From Terebella lapidaria (lineage: Eukaryota > Annelida > Polychaeta > Terebellida > Terebellidae), in contig OX424568.1 of NCBI GenBank assembly GCA_949152475.1, forward strand, positions 24,403,667 through 24,467,666: 64,000 nt of DNA, read 5' to 3'. A program made the position numbers and the translations under genes. Of the stretch, positions 46,693 to 58,399 are shown one piece after another (position 1 is the first letter of the stretch; every line of letters begins with the position of its first letter). A model generated the notes under the pieces. It made no database searches. It worked only from the letters and a program-made list of their open reading frames with translations, and was not told where the DNA came from.

Positions 46693-48336
46693 ATGTCTAG
46701 GTCACTGAGTCTACCTTGTTTGGCTGTTAAGGAGCCACAAGAGTCGTCAGAGGAAACAAGTCGCCAGAGGAAACAAACAGAAAAGGGACGATTCTTCCAA
46801 CTCCAAAAACTAAAACAGCACTACAGAGCAGCAGTATCGCTATGGAGAAAACACGCCAACAAGTTAGATGAATTGCTCACAGACGATGAAGGACCTGAAG
46901 GTCTCACAGAGCAACGCAACGTTCTCGACAAAAGTATCAACAGACTGTCTGAACTTCATGAAGAACTACAGTATGCCAATGAAGTTACTGATAAAATGGC
47001 TGAGACATTTGACAAAATCGAAGATGAACATCGACAGCTCATGAAGACAGTACGAGAAGCTATCGAAATGTCAAGAGAAGGAAGTATCAAGTCACAAGGA
47101 TCCAATCGATCCAAAAATTCCAATCACTCGAGGGTATCTCAACATACACAGAGGTCTAGACGCTCACACCGATCCAATAACTCTGCTAGGTCAAGCCAAT
47201 TGACCCAAAGCTCAGATGATGAGATAGAATTTCATGTGCAAGATGAAACAGACACAGTTGCTGAGAAGAGGGCAGAGATTGAAAGAATGCGAACTGAACT
47301 GGAACTCGCAGAATTGAAGCTTGAAGAAAATCAACTGAAAACTAAAACCCAGTTCATACTGAAGAAAACTAATGATGTGGAAAACCAAACTCAGCAAAAT
47401 GAAAATGAAATGAATAAAAACAACAAACCAGAGGATCAGGGAAATAGCCTCAAAGAAGTCATGAAATCTCTTCTCGAACAAACATCGAGCACACGTCTGC
47501 CACCCCCGGAGCCTGGAGTATTCTCTGGAGATCCAATCGCCTTTCCAAGCTGGATGCACGCATTTGAACTACTCATAGAAGGAAAGGAGATCAGTCCAGC
47601 TGAACGCTTACACTACTTAAAGAAATACTTGAGTGGAGAGGCAAAGGAAGTAGTTTCAGGGTTATTCATGTTATACACCGACGATGCCTACACCAAGGCA
47701 AAGGAAATGCTGAGGAAGAGATTTGGGAGCCCATTCCTAATAGCAGAGGCTTTCAGAAACCGCCTTGAAAAGTGGCCTCGCATATCGTCTAGAGACGGTC
47801 CAGCTCTCATGAAACTAGTAGACTTTCTCCATCAATGCGACATAGCCAAAAACACAGTGACGGCCTTGAGTATACTGGATGATGACAGGGAAATAAGGAA
47901 AATTCTACAGAAGCTTCCTGATTGGTTGTCTATCAGATGGGCGAGAATTGTGGCAGATTACAAGGAAACACATTCCAAATATCCAGATTTCACACATCTT
48001 GTAAACTTCTTGTCAAAGGAAGCAGATATCCTTTGCGACCCGGTAACGATGACCACACAACACAGAAACCCAAACCCACACAACTCGTCAAAGGTCCGAT
48101 CGCTCAACACAGCTTCATCAGAAAATAGAGCCGTCAAAACATCAGTTGAACCAATCAAACAAAGAACTTGTCCTTATTGCAAGGAATCTCATGGACTTGC
48201 CAGTTGTGAATCATTCAGGGGACTCAAAGTGACAGAACGAAAAGAATTCGTGAAAGAACAAAAACTATGTTTCGCATGTCTCATGCCTGGTCACCGAGCG
48301 GGTGAATGTAGAACCAGTGGTGCCCTCGTGCACTAG
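46693..48336 (+). CDS. BEL/Pao-type gag protein, intact, without pol
   Basis: 547 codons from an ATG to TAG, no interruption. Residues 1-160 are charged and helical (FFQLQKLKQHYRAAVSLWRK), residues 160-250 polar with a Glu/Lys coiled-coil, residues about 265-450 match the capsid-like DUF1759 region of BEL/Pao gag (PGVFSGDPIAFPSWMHAFEL, LKKYLSGEAKEVVSG). The C-terminus has two zinc-binding stretches, CPYCKESHGLASC and CFACLMPGHRAGEC. In complete elements the frame would continue into protease and reverse transcriptase; here it ends a few codons after the second knuckle, and no pol remnant follows to 51 kb. No LTR pair was found. It is either a recently 3'-truncated element or a co-opted gag gene. 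Confidence 0.88.
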   Translation: MSRSLSLPCLAVKEPQESSEETSRQRKQTEKGRFFQLQKLKQHYRAAVSLWRKHANKLDELLTDDEGPEGLTEQRNVLDKSINRLSELHEELQYANEVTDKMAETFDKIEDEHRQLMKTVREAIEMSREGSIKSQGSNRSKNSNHSRVSQHTQRSRRSHRSNNSARSSQLTQSSDDEIEFHVQDETDTVAEKRAEIERMRTELELAELKLEENQLKTKTQFILKKTNDVENQTQQNENEMNKNNKPEDQGNSLKEVMKSLLEQTSSTRLPPPEPGVFSGDPIAFPSWMHAFELLIEGKEISPAERLHYLKKYLSGEAKEVVSGLFMLYTDDAYTKAKEMLRKRFGSPFLIAEAFRNRLEKWPRISSRDGPALMKLVDFLHQCDIAKNTVTALSILDDDREIRKILQKLPDWLSIRWARIVADYKETHSKYPDFTHLVNFLSKEADILCDPVTMTTQHRNPNPHNSSKVRSLNTASSENRAVKTSVEPIKQRTCPYCKESHGLASCESFRGLKVTERKEFVKEQKLCFACLMPGHRAGECRTSGALVH

Positions 48337-51083
48337 TTATTTTTAAACGTGATCATACAGTGCTCCATGTTTGAACTTCATATCTGTACGTCACGTTGGT
48401 GACCGACAGTTCATTGATGATGAGATGTTGATAAATCTTCATTTATTCACGTCTGAGTTGATTCTTGCCTGAAGTAAGCCGGTAAGCTACTGAGTGATGA
48501 TAAGCACCATTTAGTGACGGCTCTCGAATCACAACGAGCGGGAGTTACAAAAGTCTATACGATCAGGAAGCAGGGTTTTTGGGAAGACAAAAACACATAG
48601 TCCTATCTCTGAGACAGAGTCCTATGTAAGCAATGACAAGAATTTACCGACGGAGTGGGGAATTCCCGCGCCAACGAACATCGGGTTATATTCGACGAAT
48701 AGAACGATTTACCCTTAAAACAACATGTGAATCATGATGAGGGTGATAAATGTACTCAATTTGCTATGTTCGAATAAGCTGTTAAGCGATATATTTCAAA
48801 GAACATTGAATTAACATCAGATGACAGCAAATATTGCAAATCACCGCCTTCCCAGGATGTTCGCCTTCCCAGGATGCTTTGCGAAGAATCCCTTTAATTT
48901 GGATTTTTATTTTAGGCGGAGCCTATATGTTTTGATAACTCACACGATACAATGAACGCAGAGAAAGATTTCCCGATATAGCTGACACAGCTCATGCAAA
49001 TAATCCGAATTCAAGGCCAGAAAATATATAAATATCTATGTACTCAAATAGTATATGGATTTTAGAAGGTGAATAAGCCTGTTGTAGATGAACGGCATAG
49101 GAAGTAGCCAAGTATGTACAATTATAGTACATACGTACATGTATGCATTAGCCCCGCTGTGACTGACCGCAATGTCTTCTCGTGTTTATTAGCCAGTAGA
49201 TGATGCTACATTCGCGTACAGGCCACTTTGTATTTGTGAGATAATGAGAACAAAATGTATTAGCCAAATCCTGACAATTGTGGTTATAATGAATGTTTGA
49301 GAATGAGCCATGGTCACATAAAATATTACTTGCTAAAATCTTAATAATTTTACAAATTAAGGAGATATTTTTAATGAATTGCAATCAAAAAGGTGATTAT
49401 CTGATTGGAATACACAGAGAACCTAAATGTAATTGAAGAAAATATTGCTCCATTGCCGTAGATCAACAGCAATAGCAATATTCGACACGTAATGGAGCAA
49501 TGTATGGGAGTGTTTTCTGAATGAACAAATAGCAATTACTTTGTTCCTGTTCGGGTTTAACTCAGTATTCTTTGCATGCATACAAGTCATGATATACCAG
49601 GGAAAAAAACTCAGAGAAATATCCGAAGATTACGCGCAAACACATGCACATATTCATATATTTTGGTTTTTTTTCGAAATTGAAAAGCAAAGTCAAAGTC
49701 AAAGAATGGTATACCGTTCTGTATACCGTAGGCATCAAATGTAGCGTTCTGATCGCCATTAGTGCTATTAGTGGCGACACAACCAGCACGATGTGTGGAG
49801 CATTACTAGTATCCGGTTCAATCTGATTAACATGAATACATCTCAAGTTATCTTCACTTTCTTATCAGACTGTGGGGGAGGTGTTTAAAACATATATGTG
49901 GGAGTATATGATAATCTATCTAATTTAATCTAGCACTATTTGACTGCATATTATACATTTGACCATATCGCTTATTTATCTCAATAATCATTTCGCTATA
50001 TTCCTGGAATAGGCCAAAATTATTGTTGTGTTTATTTCATTCACTTCTAGGATCATACAGACTAATTCCCTACAATAATTTGTATTTACATACCACTAAT
50101 GTCCAAGTCAATAATATGTGTCTTCTCCAGCAAGATTCTGATTGTTTTTACATCAATGTACATTAGGTGTACATCATGCCTATTCTCAATGAACTACCAA
50201 AGACTTTTTTTTCAAATAGTAAAGGGGTATACCTTGTCCATGATGAGGGGTGCAACTGTGTACACAAAACTTTTTCCTAAAACATTTTTCCTAAAACATT
50301 TTTTCTGTTGCATATGTGCCAGATTATGTCCAGTTGTTCCTGCTTTAACTGTATCTTGAATCTTTCTTCATAGTGGTTCTTGTATATTCCACTGATTTCT
50401 TCTTTGGAAAACATTGTCGGCAAAAAATTAAAATACTTCTGTTGATGTCAAAGGTCAAGTGTCACCTCATACATGTACATCTCCTGTCCAGTCTATGTGT
50501 GTGATATTCAATGTGTTTACGCCTTTTTTAAATCTTGTTCTAGTTTGCATTCACCAAGAAACCTTGCCCTCACCTGATTGGCTGAGCGTTTGACAGTCAG
50601 CTGAAAGCGGGGGGAGGCGCCATTAAATTGTAAACACAAAAAAACCGCGAGATGTAGCGGGTGGATTATGATAGATTATTTGATAATGTCGCCATATGTC
50701 AGACACCTAATTGCGTTTATAGAAGGACAACAACACACAGTAAGTGGAAATCAAGTTTATTTCAGCATATAATGCAAACTTTGGAGGAAAAAAACAACAA
50801 CCGTTATAGCCGGTTATAGCGGGAATCTCGTAGGGAATTTTATGCATGGCCTTACGCGTAACTCTGTTACGCTGCGGAATTACAAAAACACACACAACCA
50901 GAGATACCCACTATACGTCACAGATATATAGGGCCTGTAAAATACACATGTAATCCGATGAAATTATGATATTAATTCATAAGAATTAACCATAAAATCC
51001 TCATATATTTTATTTAGATTGAGAATATTCATTAAATATCAGTAAATACAGAAATATCATGTAAGTTCCGATGTCAGAATGTA
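48337..51083. other. Long stretch without a supported gene
   Basis: I see no domain-bearing frame, no tandem array and no clear inverted repeat. At 48847-48880 GCCTTCCCAGGATG is repeated twice. At 50570-50640 a GC-richer patch with CTGATTGGCTGAGCG and GCGGGGGGAGGCGCC could be promoter-like. Frames at 49541-49846 and 50099-50359 lack supporting features. Confidence 0.4.
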
Positions 51084-51731
51084 CGGAGCCCCTGAGGTGA
51101 CATACCAGATATATTTATTAACCTGTGCGCACGAATTAGTTAACCGTGCGCACGAATTAGTAAACCGTGGCCACGAATTGGTTAACCGTGGCCATGAATT
51201 AGTAAACCGTGGCCACGAATTAGTAAACCGTGCGCACGAATTAGTAAACCGTGTGCACGAATTAGTAAACCGTGCGCACGAATTAGTAAACCATGCGCAC
51301 GAATTAGTAAACCGTGGCCACGAATTGGTAAACTGTGCGCACGGATTACCTCAACTAATCTGTGGGCATGATTTAACAATCCGTGAGCACGATTTAATAA
51401 TTCGTGGGCACGAGTTAACAATTCGTGCGCACGATTTAACAATTCGTGAGCACAAATTAGTATTTCGTGGCCACGGATTGGTATAAATAATCCGTGGGCA
51501 CGATTTACCAATTCGTGGGCACGAATTAGTATTCCGTGCCCACGAATTAGTAAATCGTGCCCACGGATTGTTAATTCATGCCCACGAATTAGTAAATCGT
51601 GCCCACGGATTGTTAATTCGTGGCCACGAATTGTTAAATCGTGCGCACGGATTGGTAAACCGTGCGCACGGATTGGTAAACCGTGCGCACAAATTAATAA
51701 ATATTTTCGGTATGTCACCTCAGGGGCTCCG
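51084..51731. mobile_element. Inverted-repeat element filled with a 21-bp minisatellite
   Basis: Perfect 23-base terminal inverted repeats (CGGAGCCCCTGAGGTGACAT and onward) are flanked by TA on both sides, as for Tc1/mariner-type insertion. Almost the whole interior is a 21-base array around CACGAATTAGTAAACCGTG. The units turn over in the middle: the left half reads mainly CACGAATTAGTAAACCG, the right half mainly its complement. The element can therefore fold on itself. The frames on both strands (HELVNRAHELVNRG and similar) are array translations. A related end lies at 14258-14280. Confidence 0.9.
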
Positions 51732-52254
51732 TAAGAATGTTATTTGAACGGAGATATATTCTTTCACTTCAATTACAACTTTGTTTTTGTCACAATTGAC
51801 ACAAAATTGTTGTATGATTAACGTTCAATAAATAATTTTATTTTTTTCTTAATAACACGAAATATAATTTGTTGACATCGGTTATTGTGTGCGTTGTGCG
51901 AAGGGAAGGGGCGGGGTATATAGGTGAATAGATGGTACAAAAAAAACATCTATTCATGTTAATAAAAGGATTTATATAAATCGTTGATTCGGAATTGAAC
52001 ATCATATGTTTTGCGCTTGAATAAGTACAGGGAGATTAGTTTTGCCGTAAAGGATTAACTGATCATATTTGACTATATGCAATAAATAACATTTGACCAT
52101 ATTCACTGGTAGGTATACATGTATAAATATTAATGCAGCAGAGTGGACGTGATTATTTTTCGTGTGCGCGAAAAATTTCGTGGTAACGAATAAAAAAACC
52201 CGAAAACGAGGAATTTATCATGAGAACGGATGAATTTATTGTGACCTGTCATAT
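51732..52254. other. AT-rich spacer
   Basis: No gene or repeat recognised. The last 100 bases (CGTGGTAACGAATAAAAAAA, ATGAGAACGGATGAATTTAT) may be the outer part of the neighbouring palindromic array. Confidence 0.4.
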
Positions 52255-53580
52255 GAGCGAGAGAACCAGGAAACGAAGTAACGAGAACGATACGAGGTAG
52301 CGAGATTGCGAGGGAGCGAGAGAGTGAGAGAACGATAGAGCAAGAGAGCGATGCGAGGTAGCGAGAGAACGAGATTGCGAGAGAGCGATGCGAGGTAGCG
52401 AGAGAACGAGATTGCGAGAGAGCAAGAGAGCGATTCGAGATAGCGAGATAGTGAGGGAGCGAAAGAACGATGCAAGGAAGCGAGGTGAATTTATGTCAAT
52501 ATCGTATCGCTCACTCGCTCCCTCGCATCGCATCCACGCATCGCTCTCTCACTCCCTCGCATCGCTCTCTCGCTCCCTCGCATCGCTCCCTCGCATCCTC
52601 GCATCGCTCACGCGCTCCCTCGCATCCTCGCATCGCTCTCTCGCTCCCTCGCATCGCTCTCTCGCTCCCTTGCATCGCTGTCTCGCTCCCTCGCATCGCT
52701 GTCTCGTGCGCTCGTATCGCTGTCTCGTACGCTCGTATCGCTCTTTCGCTACCTCGCTCCGCTGTCTCGTACGCTCGTATCGCTCTTTCGCTACCTCGCT
52801 TCGCTGTCTCGTACGCTCATATCGCTCTTTCGCTACCTCGCTTCGCTGTCTCGTACGCTCGTATCGCTCTTTCGCTACCTCGCTTCGCTGTCTCGTACGC
52901 TCATATCGCTCTTTCGCTACCTCGCTTCGCTGTCTCGTACGCTCATATCGCTCTTTCGCTACCTCGCTTCGCTGTCTCGTACGCTCGTATCGCTCTTTCG
53001 CTTCCTCGCATCGCTCCCTCGCATCGCTCACTCGCATCGCTCCCTCGCATCGCTCCCTCGCATCCTCGCATCGCTCTCTCGCTCCCTCGCATCCTCGCAT
53101 CGCTCACTTGCTCCCTCGCATCGCTCCCTCGCATCCTCGCATCGCTCTCTCGCTCCCTCGCATCGCTCTCTCGCTCCCTCGCATCGCTGTCTCGCTCCCT
53201 CGTATCGCTCTTTCGCTACCTCGCTCCGCTGTCTCGTACGCTCGTATCGCTCTTTCGCTACCTCGCTCCGCTGTCTCGTACGCTCGTATCGCTCTTTCGT
53301 TACCTCGCTTCGCTGTCTCGTACGCTCGTATCGCTCTTTTGCTACCTCGCTTCGCTGTCTCGTACGCTCGTATCGCTCTTTCACTACCTCGCTTCGCTGT
53401 CTCGTACGCTCGTATCGCTCTTTCGCTACCTCGCTTCGCTGTCTCGTACGCTCGTATCGCTCTTTCGCTACCTCGCTTCGCTGTCTCGTATGCTCGTATC
53501 GCTCTTTCGCTACCTCGCTTCACTGTCTCCTACGCTCGTATCGCTCTTTTGCTACCTCGCTTCGCTCTCTCGCCGCGAGG
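52255..53580. repeat. GAGCGA/TCGCTC palindromic satellite, 42-bp higher unit
   Basis: The left 230 bases read in the GCGAGAGAGCGA sense and the remaining 1.1 kb in the complementary TCGCTCTCTCGC sense, so the block is a lopsided inverted array. Two runs of a 42-base unit (marked by CGCTGTCTCGTACGCTCGTA and TCGCTCTTTCGCTACCTCGC) at about 52690-52995 and 53190-53560 are separated by irregular CTCGCATCGCTCC units. Long frames exist in several phases on both strands (up to 427 codons), because the satellite has few stop codons. They are not genes. Confidence 0.93.
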
Positions 53581-53640
53581 GAGCGAGATTGTCAGATGGA
53601 CGCTATCAGCCACCATAATGGAACCTTATCTACCAGGCAG

Positions 53641-53739
53641 GACGATTGTTCTGGTGGACGCCCTCCAATGACCAAAGAAGATGATGAGTATGGAGTAATC
53701 TTAAATCTTAATCCAGACATATTTCAATACATTTGTCAG
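53641..53739 (+). CDS. Candidate isolated coding exon
   Basis: 99 bases, 33 codons, between an acceptor (CTTATCTACCAGGCAG|GACGAT) and a good donor (TGTCAG|GTACAT), phase 0 at both ends. It reads MTKEDDEYGVILNLNPDIFQ then YICQ, with normal coding composition, next to the satellite. I do not recognise the protein and see no partner exon nearby. Confidence 0.4.
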
Positions 53740-54615
53740 GTACATGGAACGCTGAACAGACCTGTTTGCAAGCTTTTTGAATCATAAACGTCTTGTCGAT
53801 TTACTGTTCACAGCACTGCTTCAGGATTTGATGTCTCGAATGTGATTATCAAAGAAGTGTTGCACAAATAGCTAGTTCTCATTTGGTTGCGCCATGTTGG
53901 CCGATACAGGCGTGGTTTTCGTTGTCATTGTCTATGGTGAGCAACTTATCGTGTTTACTTCTGTTCAGTGATCGGCTTCTGGAGCAACGAGGTGAGACAT
54001 ATCTCATATTACCACGTGTGTGCTCAAAATACACATGTTAAACACCTCGCGAGGATGAATAGGAAGTCTCTTCAGCGTATGAAGCTAAATTGATAGTATT
54101 TGACATTGATGTGATGGGAGGTATTGATATTGTCTCTGCCTGTCCCGGATTGGGGTATGGCCTCTATATTATACTCTCTAACAAAGGGCCCCTGGTAACT
54201 GGTGCGAGATGTTGTTTGTAGCAATTAATCTAGAAAATGTTCTTCCTGGTAATGTTTTCTAATGCGAAATGATGTTCCGATATCTCGGCAATTTTTTTTT
54301 TTGAGTTACATACGAAATCAATGGGTCTGTTTCTTTTTATCCAGTACCTGATTCCGGACATGCACCACCCTCGCAAGCAGGAAAACTTTCACAATATCGA
54401 TGGGTTATGGTAAAAGTGCGATCTTTCTGTGAGCAATCAGGTGCTGACCATCGATGCACATATAAATATCATCACATCAAATCTACTACAACTCCATGCC
54501 GTTGGAGTATATCGCAACCATCGGAATGTGGACTTATTCCATGACTTGTCATCGTGTGTAAGATTCACATTATTCTCTATTTATCAATTTGTTTCAAATT
54601 GCACTTATTAGGACC
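53740..54615. other. Spacer without supported gene
   Basis: No motif-bearing frame. A T-tract of about ten bases is at 54291-54301. Confidence 0.4.
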
Positions 54616-54990
54616 CTCACTGTTATGTAATCAGACCTGACAGCTGTGCTGTTATTTGAACTTCAAGGGGATTGCATAACTGTCAGGAAAGCCCCTGCTT
54701 AGACAATAGTTTGAATTGTAATTAGGACGCGATAGCTCTCATCACAGGTATTGACATCAATACAAAAACTGACATCCCATCGTTAGAAGTTAGATAATGA
54801 TGCCAGCCCTTTTAAAACATCAATAGCTTTAAAATAACAATGGGGTTTACGTATGATCACATGCTATTGTCAGTGGTATTATGTTGGCTAGCTATATAAG
54901 CCAGTCAGTCCGTTAAATAAAATAGTTTCAATCTTGTCTTCAACCTGTACACATCGTGTTTGTTGTTGATCGCAAGAGACTGAACCCAGG
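54616..54990 (+). promoter_or_regulatory. Possible solo LTR
   Basis: From a TGTTATGTAATCAGACC start, through TATATAA (54892-54898) and AATAAAATAG about 25 bases later, to a GTTGTTGATCGCAAG end. The closely spaced TATA box and polyadenylation signal are typical of retroelement LTRs. Borders and target duplication were not resolved, and no second copy is in the window. Confidence 0.35.
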
Positions 54991-55023
54991 CCGGCTGGCC
55001 TTGGCCAGCCCGGCCTGGCAATA

Positions 55024-56374
55024 CACCCTGCAACATATCTTAAGGCGGTGACTGACCTAGTTCTTTTGTCTAGGGGTCAGGTCATGTTATTGTCACCGAC
55101 TTGTGCTCAGAATTTTTGGAAGGAAGATAAACACAAGGTAAGAAAAATGCAATTTCTGCAACATAACGCATATATATAATAACTGAGGTAGATGATACGA
55201 TGTCCGAGATACTACTACAAATTTATTTACTTCACAAATATTTGTAGGGGCTGAAATTCCCCAGAAATAAGGTTTCTTCCATCAATGTTTACCCCAATTT
55301 TGACACGGTGATCACGTTCATGGTCATTTTCAATAAATTCTGCAAATTGTATTTAGATAATCTATACACGGGAGTTAAGATAATCATGTCATGTTTCATA
55401 CATACTGCGCATATGCACTAATATCTTGTAATTTTTCAGTTATTCCTAAATTATTCCACATTCTTGTCGTGTCACCGATTTGAGTCAAGCGTCACCGACT
55501 TAGGTTTACATTTTGGGTATGACATACCCACTGGTTGAATGAGTTGAACTGTACAATGAGTTCTCAGGAAAGGTGTTCTCGTGTACGGTTATAGCGATAT
55601 CATATTCGTGGTATCGTGGACCGTACGCAACAATACATTGTGCAGTATACATCCCAACAACATTTCGTAAGACCGCGTTATTGACATGTCACGTAATAAT
55701 TATGAGTGTGTATAGTGTACATGTTAAAATTTTGCTCATTTTCCAAATATGAAGACAAGAATATGGAAAGAAAATAATACAGACATTTGCATTATGATGT
55801 TGCAATGCATACTGTTGATTGGACATCGGCGGTGGCTAATACTTTATGCGTTTTTCGTGGAGAGATACCAGTCCTTTTCTGGGCAACTAACATCTTAAGT
55901 CGGTGACGCTTGACTCAAATCGGTGACACGACAAGCGTGTGTAGTAATTTAGGAAAAAGTGAAAAATTACAATATATTGGTGCGTATGCGCAGGATATAT
56001 GAAAGATGAGATGATTATCTTAACTCCCGTGTACAGATTATCGAAGTACAATGTGCAGAATTTATTTAAAATGACCATGAACGTAATCACCGTGTCAAAA
56101 TTGGGGTAAATATTGATGGAAGAAACCTTATTTCTGGGGAATTTCAGCCCCTACAAATATTTGTAAAATACATGAATTTGTAGTAGTATCTCGGACATCG
56201 TATCATCCCCCTCAGTTATAATATATATGCGTTATGTTGCAGAAATTGCATTTTTCTTACCGTGTGTTGATCTTCCTTCCAAAAAATGTGAGCACAAGTC
56301 GGTGACAATAACACGATCTGAACCCTAGACAAAAGAACTAGGTCAGTCACCGCCTTAAGATATGTTGCAGGGTG
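55024..56374. mobile_element. Foldback element with 480-bp arms and AATA flanks
   Basis: Arms 55024-55504 and 55893-56374 are inverted copies around a 388-base loop. The outer ends are CACCCTGCAACATATCTTAA and its complement. The four bases AATA directly flank both ends (55020-55023 and 56375-56378), a probable target-site duplication. Within each arm GTCACCGA or TCGGTGAC occurs several times, including next to both arm ends. No coding frame. The flanking GGCCGGCTGGCCTTGGCCAG on the left is also palindromic. Confidence 0.88.
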
Positions 56375-57222
56375 AATATAGACAGACTGTGAAGTAGGGT
56401 GAAAACCTTAAACTTTACACAGATTCAGACTGGGTCTTGGTTGCTTTGCTCAGAAGTCATAGGCCTAGTTTTAGTAAGGCACAGGCATATAATTACTGCG
56501 TAATTTTGGTTCCCTTCCTTTGTGGAATGAAGTGTTATTTCCCATCGTGGGGGAGGGGGGGGGGGTATCACGTGCATTTCAGCAAGTGAATACCAATCCA
56601 CGGTACGTATATACAGAGCATATATAATAAACTAACCTGCTACTTAGTATGCTATAAATATACTCACGCAATATTCATGACTAATGTACATGTAAGTTGA
56701 TAAAATCAAGGTCTAGCTCTAGGGCTGTTTTGGTTCTGGCCTTCTCGTGAGAAGACCGCTAACGGAACAGTTACCATGACGGAGTGAACAAGTAAAATAA
56801 TGAACGCACGCCCGACCAAGTAGAACTGTACACATACCACGGATTCATCACTGAACAGCTTCCGTAGGATGAAAGAATGATATCTAACGCATATGTAAAA
56901 ATTATCAAAATATTTCATTTATCGAGATACAAATGAAAACCTCCTTGTATTTGGTTTATCCTTATCCCTTTCTGTGGAGCAGAGCCAATCAAAGCTATTT
57001 TTTTACTGGTATAGTGATAACCTCTACATATTAGTAGCTTACCTGTTTTCTGAAACTTCTCTATTCCCAGCCCGTGACTCGCTATCCACCTTCAAATTCC
57101 ACCTTCATATGAGCTATATAGCGTCATATGAGCGTTTTGTATTGATTCATGGTGAGCGGGAGTCGCTATGATGACATATTGTAAAGCTGATATATCAATA
57201 CAATATGTGCGTTGTACGGTGG
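56375..57222. other. Spacer with a G-tract
   Basis: No gene supported. A G-rich run at about 56550-56566 is the main feature. Frames at 56706-56918 (minus) and 56974-57171 show no motif. Confidence 0.4.
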
Positions 57223-58365
57223 CCAGGCGCGTACCCAGGGTTTGAAATCGCATACGCTAGATAAGTATTCAAAAGAGAATTGCGAGCGAGCGCAGCGAGT
57301 GAAGCTCCGTGCAGCTGGGGGCTTGGGGGCGCTGTAAGCCCCCTAAGAAAATTTTTGAATTTACGTTCTCCTGGAAGCATTCTGATGTATATTTGGTGAA
57401 GTAATATTTGATGGGCCGTGATGGCCAGAAATACTTCTACCTGGTTTATTATGACAGTTATTAGAAACTAGCCACGACCACGCAGGAGTAGTAGAACACA
57501 GAAGCGATATTCAAAACGTGGCGTTATTTTGCGTTACTTTTTGGGGGGACGAGAAACTGTCCAGCCAAATTTTACTGTAAAGTTGGGAACATTGCAATCG
57601 TTCGGCTTGACACGTAGACGTAAGTCATCAGAAATTCATTGGAATTTCCACATCACAATTATGGACAATTAGAGCGATCGACTCGTGTGTCTCAGATATT
57701 TTTGGAACGTTTGAATAAGCTATGTTTCTATGCTATAAACGAGTTTGAATATTTATGCTCCATAAACGCACTCACAGAAACAAATATGTATTAATACTCT
57801 TTATGTGAAATGCTTAATTCTGAATTCAAGCAAAATCAGCAAAATTGACAACGTGGCCAAGCCAGTCCCTGGAAGTGCAGGATTAGATCTACCATGATTA
57901 CGTCGTAAAATATATTTTTTTGATGAATAGATAATAGGCTTATGTTGAACTAGTCTTCGGTGCCCTGTTTAATGTAGACCCCAATTTCTATGTTTCCTCC
58001 CCAGTTGTGGCACGCGACAAGCCTCAAGTGAAGCTTTCATGTGTGATTGAAAAAGAGTATTCACCAATACGTATCAAAACTTCGTTCAAGACCTATATAC
58101 TAGTACATTTAGCGTTACATTTTACTGTTATGTGTAGCCCATAGGTATTGCACGCATTTCAGAGTGACAGTCCTGGCTGACAGTTGATGATACCTTTTGA
58201 ATAAAGTGCTTATTTTCGATGAATCGTCATAATGTCAATACTGTAGGCTCGCGCCTTATTTTAGTTCAATCTACACAAAACGCTACTTTCTCATTTATTG
58301 ATGATATATACGCTGAAATTTTCGTAGGCTATAGCGTATTAGCGTATGCGTGGCTACGCGCCTGG
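57223..58365. mobile_element. Non-autonomous DNA transposon with CCAGGCGCGTA ends
   Basis: CCAGGCGCGTACCCAGG at the left faces TGGCTACGCGCCTGG at the right. Both ends continue into GCATACGCTA- or AGCGTATGCG-type words. TGG flanks both sides. CAGG-GCGTAGCCA-type ends are frequent in invertebrate hAT or Harbinger derivatives, but the superfamily is not determined here. The interior has no transposase. GCAGCTGGGGGCTTGGGGGC near the left end belongs to this type of terminus. Confidence 0.75.
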
Positions 58366-58399
58366 TGGCAGATTCTTGCCATAATGCGTTTTTAATGCG

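Noticed and set aside
51079..51718. Frames of 135 and 178 codons with HELVNR and AHGLLIR repeats
   Set aside because: They are produced by a 21-bp array; a unit divisible by three without stops gives repeat peptides by chance.
51100..51720. CRISPR-like array
   Set aside because: Units are contiguous variants with no unique spacers, inside a transposon of an animal genome.
52388..53671. Open frames of 427 and 382 codons, Ser/Leu/Arg-rich, and Arg/Glu-rich frames on the other strand
   Set aside because: They are translations of the GAGCGA satellite, open in several frames on both strands, with no splice signals or domain.
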